Below, one piece after another: positions 1 through 5,952 of a stretch of DNA of 12,773 nucleotides. The number at the start of each line of letters is the position of its first letter. The first letter of the stretch is position 1. Made by a program: the position numbers and the translations under genes. The stretch is from assembly GCA_016284575.1 (NCBI GenBank), contig JAEEPD010000062.1:1-12773 (forward strand), in the 5' to 3' direction. This stretch comes from Bacillota bacterium. GTDB taxonomy: Bacteria > Bacillota > Clostridia > Peptostreptococcales > Anaerovoracaceae. The notes below the pieces were generated by a model. That model did no database searches. It was not told where the DNA came from and saw nothing but the letters and a program-made list of their open reading frames with translations.

Positions 1-1156
1 CCTTTTCCTTGCCCTTCTTTCCGAAGTCCTTCTTGCCGCCCTTGCCGCTGCGGTCTGCCGCAGGCTGGCTTGCTCCGAAGGCCGCACCTCTTGCAGGCGC
101 AGCAGAGCTCTGCTGGCCGGGCTGAGGCTTTCTTCCTGTGAATTCCTTGGGCTTTCTTTCAGCGGGCTTATTGCCGTCTGGCTTTCCCTGAGCGTTGGCG
201 TTCCTGCCCTGGGGCTTTCCGTCTCTGCTCTCCTTCTTCTGGGTGTTCTTCTTGGGCTGAACAGGCTTTCTCTCCTGAACGGGCTCATCCGCTGCGCGCC
301 TGATGATCTTTACACCAATGCCGGGGGTGTAATTCACAGGCTCTGCGGGCTTTCCCTCAGGCTTTTTCTGTTCAGCTTCAGGCTTCTTTTCCTCTGCGGG
401 CTTTGCAGCCTCTTCCTTTGCTTCCTTCTTTTCGGGAGCGGGCTTTTCGGCGGACTTCTTCTCCTTTGCGGGAGCAGCCTCCTCCTTCTTTTCAGCCTCT
501 GCAGGCTTTGCTTCCTCTGCCTTTTCTTCGGGCTTTGCAGCCTCTTCCTTCTTTTCAGCCTCGGGAGCTGCCTTGCTGATTATCTTCAGCTTCTGGCCGG
601 TCTCAAACTCAAAGGGCTGGGGCTCTGCCTTTACTTCAGTCTCAGGAGCCTGAGCAGCTTCCTTTTCGGGAGCGGTCTCCACCTCTGCCTCAGGAGCAGT
701 CCTTACTGCAGGCTCTGCAGCCTTTGCTGCCTCCTGGATATCCTCAGCAGGAACTGCAGCCTCCTCGGGCTTAGTCTCGTCCTTCTGATTCTTGGCTACT
801 TCGCTCTTCTTAAGGGGAACAGCGCCCTGGGGCACTACTCTCTTGGGCATTGGCTTGCCAAAGGGGCTTGCAGGAGCTGCTGCAGCTGATGCAGCGGAGG
901 ACTTGGGCATGGGCTTTGCCGCAGGGGGAACTGCAGCCCCTGTCCTTGTCTGGGGCTGTGCAGGCTTGCTCTGGGCAGGAGAAGCGCTCTTCTTTGCCGC
1001 AGCCTGTGCCTTCTTTGCTCTCTGCTTCTGGGCCTCGATGATCGCTATGTCAACAGCCTTTATCTCTACCTTGGAAGCGTTGGCGTCCTTCCCGCTGTCC
1101 TTGCGGGGCTGAGCCTTAACGAATTTTGTTTCTGTTTTCTTAGTGGTATCCGGCAT
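1..1156 (-). CDS. infB: Translation initiation factor IF-2, N-terminal part (runs off the left edge)
   Basis: An open frame of 385 full codons runs from ATG 1156 to the window edge without a stop. The start overlaps the ylxR stop as TAATG and is preceded by a very strong site, GGAGGTGAT, at about 5 nt. Only the N-terminal extension is visible. It is a lysine-, glutamate-, alanine- and proline-rich low-complexity region with a short helical stretch near residues 30-57 and degenerate EKKEEAAKP-like repeats around residues 198-270. No GTPase domain and no clear IF2-N fold is reached. The identity rests on position directly after nusA-ylxR and on this composition, which is typical of the long IF-2 N-termini of Clostridia. 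IF-2 delivers initiator fMet-tRNA to the 30S subunit. Two copies of an 11-residue G-x-[KG]-[LV]-K-I-I-[SR]-[KR]-A-A motif sit at residues 187-197 and 279-289. Confidence 0.82.
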   Translation of the reverse strand, partial: MPDTTKKTETKFVKAQPRKDSGKDANASKVEIKAVDIAIIEAQKQRAKKAQAAAKKSASPAQSKPAQPQTRTGAAVPPAAKPMPKSSAASAAAAPASPFGKPMPKRVVPQGAVPLKKSEVAKNQKDETKPEEAAVPAEDIQEAAKAAEPAVRTAPEAEVETAPEKEAAQAPETEVKAEPQPFEFETGQKLKIISKAAPEAEKKEEAAKPEEKAEEAKPAEAEKKEEAAPAKEKKSAEKPAPEKKEAKEEAAKPAEEKKPEAEQKKPEGKPAEPVNYTPGIGVKIIRRAADEPVQERKPVQPKKNTQKKESRDGKPQGRNANAQGKPDGNKPAERKPKEFTGRKPQPGQQSSAAPARGAAFGASQPAADRSGKGGKKDFGKKGKEK

Positions 1157-1449
1157 TATATCACCTCCGAATTATTGTTATCGTCTCTGTATTTTTCGAT
1201 CTGGGGCTTGAGCTCTTCCAGCTCTTCGCGGCTTACGTTTGCCTTCAGGCTTCTGGCGAATCCGTTCTTTTTGAAGGCAAGCTCAGCGCATTCGGGGTCC
1301 ATGCATATATATGTCCCCCTGCCTCCGGCCTTGCCTGTGGGATCCACAGTCAGCTTTCCGTCTATATACGCAATGCGCAGAAGCTCCCTTTTGGGCTTGC
1401 TTTCGCCGCAGCCGACGCATTTGCGCATGGGCACTTTTCTTTCAGTCAT
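1156..1449 (-). CDS. ylxR: YlxR/RnpM family RNA-binding protein (DUF448)
   Basis: A 97-aa basic protein, the usual length of the family. The hallmark R-K-C-V-G-C-G motif lies at residues 9-15, followed by KPKRELLRI, and the second hallmark GGRGTYIC at residues 43-50. A conserved family stretch, AFKKNGFARSL, follows at about 58-68. The start ATG overlaps the nusA stop by one base (TAATG), so translation is probably coupled to nusA. In Bacillus subtilis this protein has been reported to bind the RNase P RNA, hence the name RnpM. Family identity is clear from sequence. The molecular role in this organism is inferred. In many Bacillota ylxQ follows. Here infB starts immediately at the ylxR stop, so ylxQ is missing from this spot. 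Confidence 0.95.
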   Translation of the reverse strand: MTERKVPMRKCVGCGESKPKRELLRIAYIDGKLTVDPTGKAGGRGTYICMDPECAELAFKKNGFARSLKANVSREELEELKPQIEKYRDDNNNSEVI

Positions 1450-2735
1450 TAAGCCTGCAGCGCCTCCAGTATGGTCTCGATCATCGCCGCGTTGGTAGCC
1501 TTGGGATCCAGCTCAATACCGTTTGCTTCGGCGAATTCGATGAGCTCGGCCTTCTTCATGCGCTTGATGGCAGCAATGCTTATGTATTCTACGTCTTCAG
1601 TCTCGGGTGCTTCGGCAGCCTCGGCTTCGGTCGCCTCAGCCGGCTCGCTCTCCACATACTCGATGATGGGATCGTCGGTATCGATGTCAGGATGTCCTTC
1701 GGGGAAGTACTGGCTGTGGCTCTTGATGTCGATCTTCCAGCTGCAGAGTCTTGCTGCCAGTCTTACGTTCTGACCGTCCTTGCCTATGGCCAGAGACAGC
1801 TGATAGTCGGGGACCACCACGGTTGAGGTCTTCTCCGCCATGTTCACCAGAACCATCTCCACCTTTGCGGGTGACAGGGCTGCGCATACCAGCTTGCCCG
1901 GGTCCTCGCTCCAGTTGATGATGTCGATCTTTTCTCCGCCCAGCTCGTCCACAACGGCCTGTACTCTGGCGCCTCTGGTGCCAACGCAGCTTCCAACGGG
2001 ATCCACGTTCTCGTCATAGGTGCAGACAGCGATCTTGCTTCTGGAGCCGGCCTCTCTGGAGATGCTCTTGATCTCCACGGTACCCTCCTGGATCTCGGGG
2101 ACCTCCAGCTCGAAGAGCCTCTTTACAAGGCCGGGGTGAGTTCTGGAAAGGAACACCTGGGGACCTTTGTTGGTCTTCTTAACGTCCATGACGTAAAGCT
2201 TGATGCGGTCGTTGACCCTGTATCTTTCTCCGCGGATCTGCTCGTTCTGGGAGAGAATGCCCTCGGCTCTTCCGATGTTTACGAACACTGTGCCGTTGCT
2301 TACTCTCTGGATGATGCCTGTCACCAGTTCGCCCTGGCGGCCAACATAATCGTTGTAGATCATGCCGCGCTCAGCCTCTCTGATGCGCTGTACCACCACC
2401 TGCTTGGCGGTCTGTGCCGCAATGCGTCCGAAATCCTTGGGAGTTACCTGATATTCGATTATATCGCCGACCTCGTATTCGGGGTCGATCTCCTGAGCCT
2501 CCTCCAGGGAAGCCTGGGAAAACGGATCCTCAACCTCTTCCACAACATCACGCCTCATGTATACATTAATGTCTCCGGTGGTGCGGTCGATGTCCACTCT
2601 CACGTTCTGGGCGTTGCCATAGTTCTTTCTGTAAGCGACAACCAGAGCTGACTCGATGGCTTCGATCAGCATATCCTTTGACATGCGCTTTTCTCTTTCA
2701 AGAGCATCTATTGCTTCAAGAAATTCCAGATTCAT
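1449..2735 (-). CDS. nusA: Transcription termination/antitermination factor NusA with C-terminal extension
   Basis: 428 aa, versus about 370 in B. subtilis. Domains in order: the RNA polymerase-binding N-terminal domain (residues 1-125, with MSKDMLIEAIESALVVAYRK near 18-37), an S1 domain (about 133-198), KH1 with a V-G-T-R-G loop (251-255) and KH2 with G-K-D-G (318-321). A glutamate/alanine-rich linker (about 355-383) follows. The tail at about 384-428 (ISIAAIKRMKKAELIEFAEA and on) looks like a small helix-extended-helix domain of the SAP/Rho-N kind. NusA modulates pausing, termination and antitermination. The start is set by GGAGGAG about 10 nt upstream of ATG 2735. A 53-nt spacer separates it from rimP. 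The identity is certain, and only the tail assignment is inference. Confidence 0.97.
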   Translation of the reverse strand: MNLEFLEAIDALEREKRMSKDMLIEAIESALVVAYRKNYGNAQNVRVDIDRTTGDINVYMRRDVVEEVEDPFSQASLEEAQEIDPEYEVGDIIEYQVTPKDFGRIAAQTAKQVVVQRIREAERGMIYNDYVGRQGELVTGIIQRVSNGTVFVNIGRAEGILSQNEQIRGERYRVNDRIKLYVMDVKKTNKGPQVFLSRTHPGLVKRLFELEVPEIQEGTVEIKSISREAGSRSKIAVCTYDENVDPVGSCVGTRGARVQAVVDELGGEKIDIINWSEDPGKLVCAALSPAKVEMVLVNMAEKTSTVVVPDYQLSLAIGKDGQNVRLAARLCSWKIDIKSHSQYFPEGHPDIDTDDPIIEYVESEPAEATEAEAAEAPETEDVEYISIAAIKRMKKAELIEFAEANGIELDPKATNAAMIETILEALQA

Positions 2736-2788
2736 TTTTCTTAATCTCCTCCTTGAACCGGCTGCGGCCTCTGCCGCCCTGCCGTTAC

Positions 2789-3268
2789 TTAAAATACCAC
2801 TTTCAGATTTACCTTTGCAGCCTTTTCCAGCGGCAGGCTGAATTCCTCTTCCTTTTCATCTGCGATGGTGATGATGCCATCCTTAAGACCGATGAGCTTT
2901 CCCTCAAGAAGCTTTTTTCCGTTCTCGGCCTTGTAGAGCTTTATCTCCACCAGCTCGCCTGCGAAGCGGTCAAAATCCTTCTGGCTTACCAGCTGGCGGT
3001 CCAGACCGGGTGAGCTTACTATAAGATAGTATTCCTGCTTGATGGGGTCCTCCTCATCCAGCTTTGCGCTCAGGTAACGGCTTACGGTCTCGCAGTCATC
3101 GCTGCTCATGTAGCCGTAGCCACCCTCCTCCAGCTTGTCCACATATACGTTCAGATACCAGCTTCCGCCTTCCTTTACGTATTCGCACCTGGAGAGCTCG
3201 TAGCCGGCTTTGGGGCCGTACTCTGCCATCCAGTCGCTGATAAGATCGGTTATCTTTTTCTTAGCCAT
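2789..3268 (-). CDS. rimP: Ribosome maturation factor RimP
   Basis: 159 aa, normal for the family. The N-terminal alpha/beta domain contains Y-L-N-V-Y-V-D near residues 38-44 and M-S-S-D-D-C-E-T-V-S-R-Y-L at 54-66. The signature S-S-P-G-L-D-R-Q-L follows at 85-93, then a C-terminal SH3-like domain from about 94 to the end. RimP assists late 30S subunit assembly. It is the first gene after the promoter at 3381-3409 and leads the rimP-nusA-ylxR-infB set. The start M-A-K-K-K has only a weak GGAA-type ribosome binding site in an A-rich leader, unlike the strong sites elsewhere in the window. No better in-frame start exists nearby. Confidence 0.96.
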   Translation of the reverse strand: MAKKKITDLISDWMAEYGPKAGYELSRCEYVKEGGSWYLNVYVDKLEEGGYGYMSSDDCETVSRYLSAKLDEEDPIKQEYYLIVSSPGLDRQLVSQKDFDRFAGELVEIKLYKAENGKKLLEGKLIGLKDGIITIADEKEEEFSLPLEKAAKVNLKVVF

Positions 3269-3330
3269 TTTTTATCTTGCTTTTTCCGACGGGTCCTGCA
3301 GGGTGGATCCCCGGACCTGCCTGTTACCAT

Positions 3331-3359
3331 AAATAAAGAGTGGACCTCTCCGTCCACTC
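3331..3359 (-). terminator. Hairpin with T-rich tail, terminator-like
   Basis: On the minus strand, GAGTGGAC and GTCCACTC form a perfect 8-bp stem around a 6-nt loop (GGAGAG), followed by TTTATTT. It is well placed to end transcription of the small membrane-protein cassette upstream. It also lies only about 15 nt downstream of the predicted start of the rimP promoter, so it could act as a leader attenuator for the nusA operon. The T-tract is interrupted by one A, so termination may be partial. Confidence 0.7.
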
Positions 3360-3380
3360 CAGAAATAACTTATCGTGTTG

Positions 3381-3409
3381 TTTATAGCACAGAAATGCCT
3401 TAAAGTCAA
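3381..3409 (-). promoter_or_regulatory. Sigma-A-type promoter for rimP-nusA-ylxR-infB
   Basis: Reading the minus strand, TTGACT (3409-3404) is followed by exactly 17 nt and then TATAAA (3386-3381). This is close to the TTGACA-17-TATAAT consensus and is the best promoter in the window. The start of transcription would fall near 3374, giving a leader of about 105 nt before the rimP ATG that contains the terminator-like hairpin at 3331-3359. Confidence 0.82.
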
Positions 3410-3431
3410 GGATTATCTGTAATTTAGCCTT

Positions 3432-3677
3432 TTAGCGATGTTTTCTGATGATCAGGTATGTCAGGATCGCAGATATTATAACCACTATGCCGAGTATCAT
3501 GATCATTTCAGGCTGACTGTTGGTAAGAACAGCGTCTCCCGGCTCCGGTCCCGGCGCGGGTATGGGAGGATGAGGGTCTTCACCCGGCTTTGGCAGCGGA
3601 GCTATATCCGCAAAGGCAGTGGCTGCGCTGACTGCCAGAAGCGCAAGGCTTATCAGTATTTTTCTAATTGCTTTCAT
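3432..3677 (-). CDS. Small signal-peptide, proline-rich, single-TM membrane protein
   Basis: 81 aa; I know no named family for it. Residues 1-23 are a clean Sec signal peptide (basic MKAIRK, hydrophobic core, T-A-F-A before D24). The mature part opens D-I-A-P-L-P and continues as a proline/glycine/acidic linker to about residue 48. One TM helix (about 57-77) and a basic tail R-K-H-R follow. The predicted topology is type I: outside linker, TM, short basic cytoplasmic end. It is the last gene of the cassette, 39 nt after the 4-TM protein, with GGAG about 9 nt before the ATG. It shares layout and the F-A-D cleavage region with the genes at 4050-4325, 4336-4563 and 4589-4780. No LPXTG or cysteine anchor is present. 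Membrane location is well supported. Function is unknown. Confidence 0.82.
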   Translation of the reverse strand: MKAIRKILISLALLAVSAATAFADIAPLPKPGEDPHPPIPAPGPEPGDAVLTNSQPEMIMILGIVVIISAILTYLIIRKHR

Positions 3678-3716
3678 CTCGTTTTCTCCATATTTTGTAT
3701 GCTGCAGCGGTTCATG

Positions 3717-4043
3717 CTACAGCAGCTTTACGGCCTCCAGCAGAACGCCAAGACTGTAGGTGATGACATTCGCGAGAAAGACCTTCAGCAGCAGATGGCT
3801 ACCCTCTTCGAATGCATAGCGGTAGATCAGGTATTCAGTCAATACCACAATGGCTTCGGGGATGAATATCCATGGCCTGTAGTACATCCACTGAACGTAG
3901 CTCAGAAAAATGTTCAGGCTCAGATTCGTCACCACATTGCTGAGAGCTATGACGCTCTGCTTATACCGCCCTCTGTAGCCCAGAAGCCAGAAAAAGGCGC
4001 ATTCCACAGCTACGGTTATAAGGCAGGCCTTGAAGTAAACCAT
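3717..4043 (-). CDS. Small 4-TM integral membrane protein of unknown function
   Basis: 108 aa with four predicted membrane helices at about residues 3-22, 30-52, 58-78 and 84-105. Conspicuous residues are L-L-G-Y-R-G-R-Y after helix 1, S-N-V-V-T-N-L-S-L-N in helix 2, and a glutamate in helix 3 (I-P-E-A). The polar N-x-x-T-N-x-S-x-N run inside a helix suggests a functional face rather than a plain anchor. The start lies 6 nt after the preceding stop, with only a weak ribosome binding site, so translation is probably coupled. It sits between two signal-peptide/TM proteins of the cassette, which suggests a shared function. No transporter, sortase or protease signature is visible and I cannot assign a family. 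Confidence 0.78.
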   Translation of the reverse strand: MVYFKACLITVAVECAFFWLLGYRGRYKQSVIALSNVVTNLSLNIFLSYVQWMYYRPWIFIPEAIVVLTEYLIYRYAFEEGSHLLLKVFLANVITYSLGVLLEAVKLL

Positions 4044-4049
4044 GGGCTT

Positions 4050-4325
4050 TTAGAACTTGCCGCTCTTGCTGCTGCCGCCATCGTTCAGCTTTTTGGGCTT
4101 GGCCTTGGTCTTTGCCTTTTCGCCTTCCTCATCAGGGGAAGAGGCGCCCTTCTTTTTTCTGAATTTTGTTATGACAAAGGCAACCACTGCAGCGGCGCCG
4201 CCTGCGATCCAGCCAAGGAAGCGCTTTGCCGGAGGATCGGGGATGGGTGCCGCATCAGCGAAAATCAGCTGGGTGGAAGCCAGCAGCATAATAAGTGTTA
4301 TAAAGGTGGTTCTGTATTTTTTCAT
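4050..4325 (-). CDS. Small signal-peptide, single-TM membrane protein with long charged tail
   Basis: 91 aa from ATG 4325, chosen because AAGGAGG lies 6 nt upstream and a standard signal peptide follows. The longer frame opening at 4421 lies inside the previous gene. Residues 1-23 are the signal peptide (MKKYR, hydrophobic core, L-I-F-A before D24). The mature start D-A-A-P-I-P-D-P-P matches the D-I-A-P-L-P start of the 3432-3677 protein. A glycine/alanine-rich TM spans about 37-52. The 37-residue tail is lysine/glutamate-rich and predicted cytoplasmic and disordered, the longest tail of the four paralogue-like proteins. It starts 10 nt after the previous stop. Function unknown. Confidence 0.82.
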   Translation of the reverse strand: MKKYRTTFITLIMLLASTQLIFADAAPIPDPPAKRFLGWIAGGAAAVVAFVITKFRKKKGASSPDEEGEKAKTKAKPKKLNDGGSSKSGKF

Positions 4326-4335
4326 GACTGCCTCC

Positions 4336-4563
4336 TTATTGATCCTTCTCATCGGCCTTTTCAGGCTTTTCAAAAGCATTCCTGTTTTTTCTGATGTATC
4401 TGTAGAGCAGGATCCCCACAACTACGATTACAGCTATATACCCATATCTTATGAACAACATTAACAATATAGCGCCTGGGCCAAAGGCCACATCAGCAAA
4501 GGCGGCCTGAGTCGAAAGAAGCAGCAGCGCCAGCGTTATGAGCATCATCCTGAGCTTTTTCAT
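4336..4563 (-). CDS. Small signal-peptide membrane protein with hydrophobic core
   Basis: 75 aa. The signal peptide is residues 1-23 (MKKLRMM, leucine-rich core, A-A-F-A before D24). D-V-A-F-G-P-G follows, then a hydrophobic stretch from about 31 to 54. An R-Y-G break near 39-41 splits it, so it could be one long or two short helices. A charged tail (R-Y-I-R-K-N-R, then E/K-rich) ends the protein. A strong AGGAGGG lies about 6 nt before ATG 4563. The N-terminus is strikingly like that of the 4050-4325 protein (ITLxxLLxSTQ then FAD), which supports duplication from a common ancestor. Function unknown. Confidence 0.82.
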   Translation of the reverse strand: MKKLRMMLITLALLLLSTQAAFADVAFGPGAILLMLFIRYGYIAVIVVVGILLYRYIRKNRNAFEKPEKADEKDQ

Positions 4564-4588
4564 TTATGCCCTCCTGCAGACAGATCTC

Positions 4589-4780
4589 TTATCTGCTCTT
4601 TTTCTTTTTGATCATTATCCTGAGAAGAAGGACAGACGCGATTACGGCTAAGCCCAAGGCAAGCCAGGGCCAGAAGGAATGCACCACATCCTCCTCGACT
4701 ATCTCAACCTCATCTGCGAATACCGTCTGAACGGACAGCAGCAGCGCATAAATGATCATTGGTATTGTATGCTTTTTCAT
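4589..4780 (-). CDS. Small signal-peptide, single-TM membrane protein with acidic ectodomain
   Basis: 63 aa from ATG 4780. This start is chosen because AAGGAGG lies about 8 nt upstream and its ATG overlaps the transporter stop (ATGA). The longer frame from 5053 reads through the transporter gene. Residues 1-22 form the signal peptide (MKKHT, core, T-V-F-A before D23). A short acidic segment, DEVEIVEEDVV, at 23-33 would be the exposed part. A TM helix spans about 36-57 and the tail is K-K-K-K-S-R. It is the shortest member of the four-protein set and the only one without an A-x-P-x-P mature start. The overlap with the transporter suggests the two products are needed together. Function unknown. 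Confidence 0.83.
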   Translation of the reverse strand: MKKHTIPMIIYALLLSVQTVFADEVEIVEEDVVHSFWPWLALGLAVIASVLLLRIMIKKKKSR

Positions 4781-5826
4781 CGATCCTGCCTCCTTCTGTC
4801 TGAGTATATTATAGCAAAAAGACTGAAGGCGAAGCAAATTATTATAAGGAACTTCTGGGCCGGCCCGGTGAGCTTTATCAGCTGGCCTGCTATGGTTCCC
4901 GGCCAGAGGGCCGAGGCCGCAAGGCCGAAGGCAAGACCAGGCTCCTCGGGCATTATCATGAAGAGCAGCCACAGGGTGACGGGCATGCTGAGGTTGAGCA
5001 GCATCTGCCCGGCCAGTGACGCAGCCATGTTCCACGCAAAGAAGGCCGTACATACAGTTGCAAGGCTTACAGTAACAGCAGACATGCGGACGGCTCCGAA
5101 ACGGTCGCAGACAAAGCCTCCCAGGGATTTCCCCAGGAAGACGAAAAGCGTCATTATAAAGGCATGAACCGCCCCGCTCTTCCAGGTGAATTCCACGGCG
5201 CAGCCGCCTATGGCTCTGACCGCAACAGCAGCCGTAAGAAGGGCCACTGTGAGCATCTCAGAGTCCGGCCTTTCAGAGGCTTTTTGTACGATAACACCAC
5301 TGTCTGTCTCCGGCTCCTTCGATATCTTCTGGTAGAGCATGACGCAGCAGACCGCAGCCGCAGCGAGGGCTCCCGCAAGAAGGACGCCGTATTTGGGAAA
5401 GCAGGTCCCCAGGGTGACGCCGAAGGCTCCCGGGGCGACGAAAACACCAAGAGGCGCAGCCTTACCCCTGCTCTTTCTTAAGGTCACCACGCCTCCGCAG
5501 ACGTGGAAGAAACTGTTTCCTATGCCTATAATGCATGCCTTAAGGAGAGGCCCCGCAGGCAGCCAGAAGCCGAAGGCAACGATAAGCATACTCACAGCCT
5601 CCAGCCTTCCGTGGAAGCAGATGTTATCTCTGGGGGAATACCTGCCCCTGCACCAGCTGTCAAGCAGAAGGCCAAACACGCACTGGGTGGTGAAGGCCAT
5701 GGTGTTGTAGAGCAGTATTGCAGCAGTCAGCTCCTGCATCGGTACATCCAGAAGAAACAGAGCCGAAACGCAGACTCCATCCACCAGAAAGTGGGATATG
5801 GCATTGAACAGCGCAAGTGTATTCAT
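4777..5826 (-). CDS. MFS-like 12-TM transporter
   Basis: 349 aa with about twelve predicted membrane helices. The N-terminus S-H-F-L-V-D (residues 11-16) is in helix 1. The loop after helix 2 reads G-L-L-L-D-S-W-C-R-G-R. After helix 8 comes G-G-F-V-C-D-R-F-G-A-V-R, resembling the GxxxDRxGRR-type motif A of the major facilitator superfamily. Both halves carry the element in the expected place, which supports a real MFS fold. The substrate is not readable from the sequence. The gene is shorter than the 400 or more residues usual for drug/sugar MFS proteins because loops are minimal. It starts 15 nt after the micropeptide stop with a weak ribosome binding site, and its stop overlaps the next start. 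It is the only transporter in the cassette. Confidence 0.82.
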   Translation of the reverse strand: MNTLALFNAISHFLVDGVCVSALFLLDVPMQELTAAILLYNTMAFTTQCVFGLLLDSWCRGRYSPRDNICFHGRLEAVSMLIVAFGFWLPAGPLLKACIIGIGNSFFHVCGGVVTLRKSRGKAAPLGVFVAPGAFGVTLGTCFPKYGVLLAGALAAAAVCCVMLYQKISKEPETDSGVIVQKASERPDSEMLTVALLTAAVAVRAIGGCAVEFTWKSGAVHAFIMTLFVFLGKSLGGFVCDRFGAVRMSAVTVSLATVCTAFFAWNMAASLAGQMLLNLSMPVTLWLLFMIMPEEPGLAFGLAASALWPGTIAGQLIKLTGPAQKFLIIICFAFSLFAIIYSDRRRQDR

Positions 5827-5841
5827 GGTGTTATGGCCCTG

Positions 5842-5943
5842 CTACGCCTCTTCAGAAGCATCTTCGGATGAATTGAATGCAGCCAGTCCCAGCACCATAA
5901 TCAGTGTTGTAATTATTATCAGTAATCTTCTGAGCCCTTTCAT
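5842..5943 (-). CDS. 33-aa hydrophobic micropeptide downstream of ispG
   Basis: Translation from ATG 5943 gives 33 residues ending at TAG 5842: MKGLRRLL, a hydrophobic run (about 7-22), then NSSEDASEEA. The ispG stop TAG is built into a strong TAGGAGGG sequence 6 nt before this ATG, so the site looks made for this small frame and translation should be coupled to ispG. A positive N-terminus, a hydrophobic segment and an acidic end fit a membrane microprotein with its N-terminus inside, or a secreted peptide. It lacks the F-A-D cleavage region of the four larger small proteins and has no lipobox cysteine. An alternative is a leader peptide controlling the transporter gene 15 nt downstream. Confidence 0.7.
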   Translation of the reverse strand: MKGLRRLLIIITTLIMVLGLAAFNSSEDASEEA

Positions 5944-5952
5944 ATTTCCCTC

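Noticed and set aside
792..1112. 106-codon plus-strand frame opposite infB
   Set aside because: It is a mirror of the biased A/K/E/P codons of the infB low-complexity region, without its own ribosome binding site or domain.
3300..3325. T-box-like GGGTGGATCC on the plus strand near a hairpin
   Set aside because: It points away from rimP, lacks the rest of the T-box consensus and stem I, and no plus-strand gene follows.
3438..4394. 318-codon open frame on the plus strand, antisense to the small-protein cassette
   Set aside because: No ribosome binding site or recognisable domain. The opposite strand carries several compact frames, mostly with strong sites and with signal peptides and TM segments in register, which explain the region better.
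3432..4780. Sortase-type (LPXTG) or lipoprotein anchoring of the small membrane proteins
   Set aside because: The TM plus basic tail looks similar, but no LPXTG-like motif precedes any TM and no lipobox cysteine follows the signal cores.
4781..5053. N-terminal extension of the 63-aa membrane protein frame
   Set aside because: It overlaps the transporter gene. AAGGAGG and a normal signal peptide mark ATG 4780 as the start.
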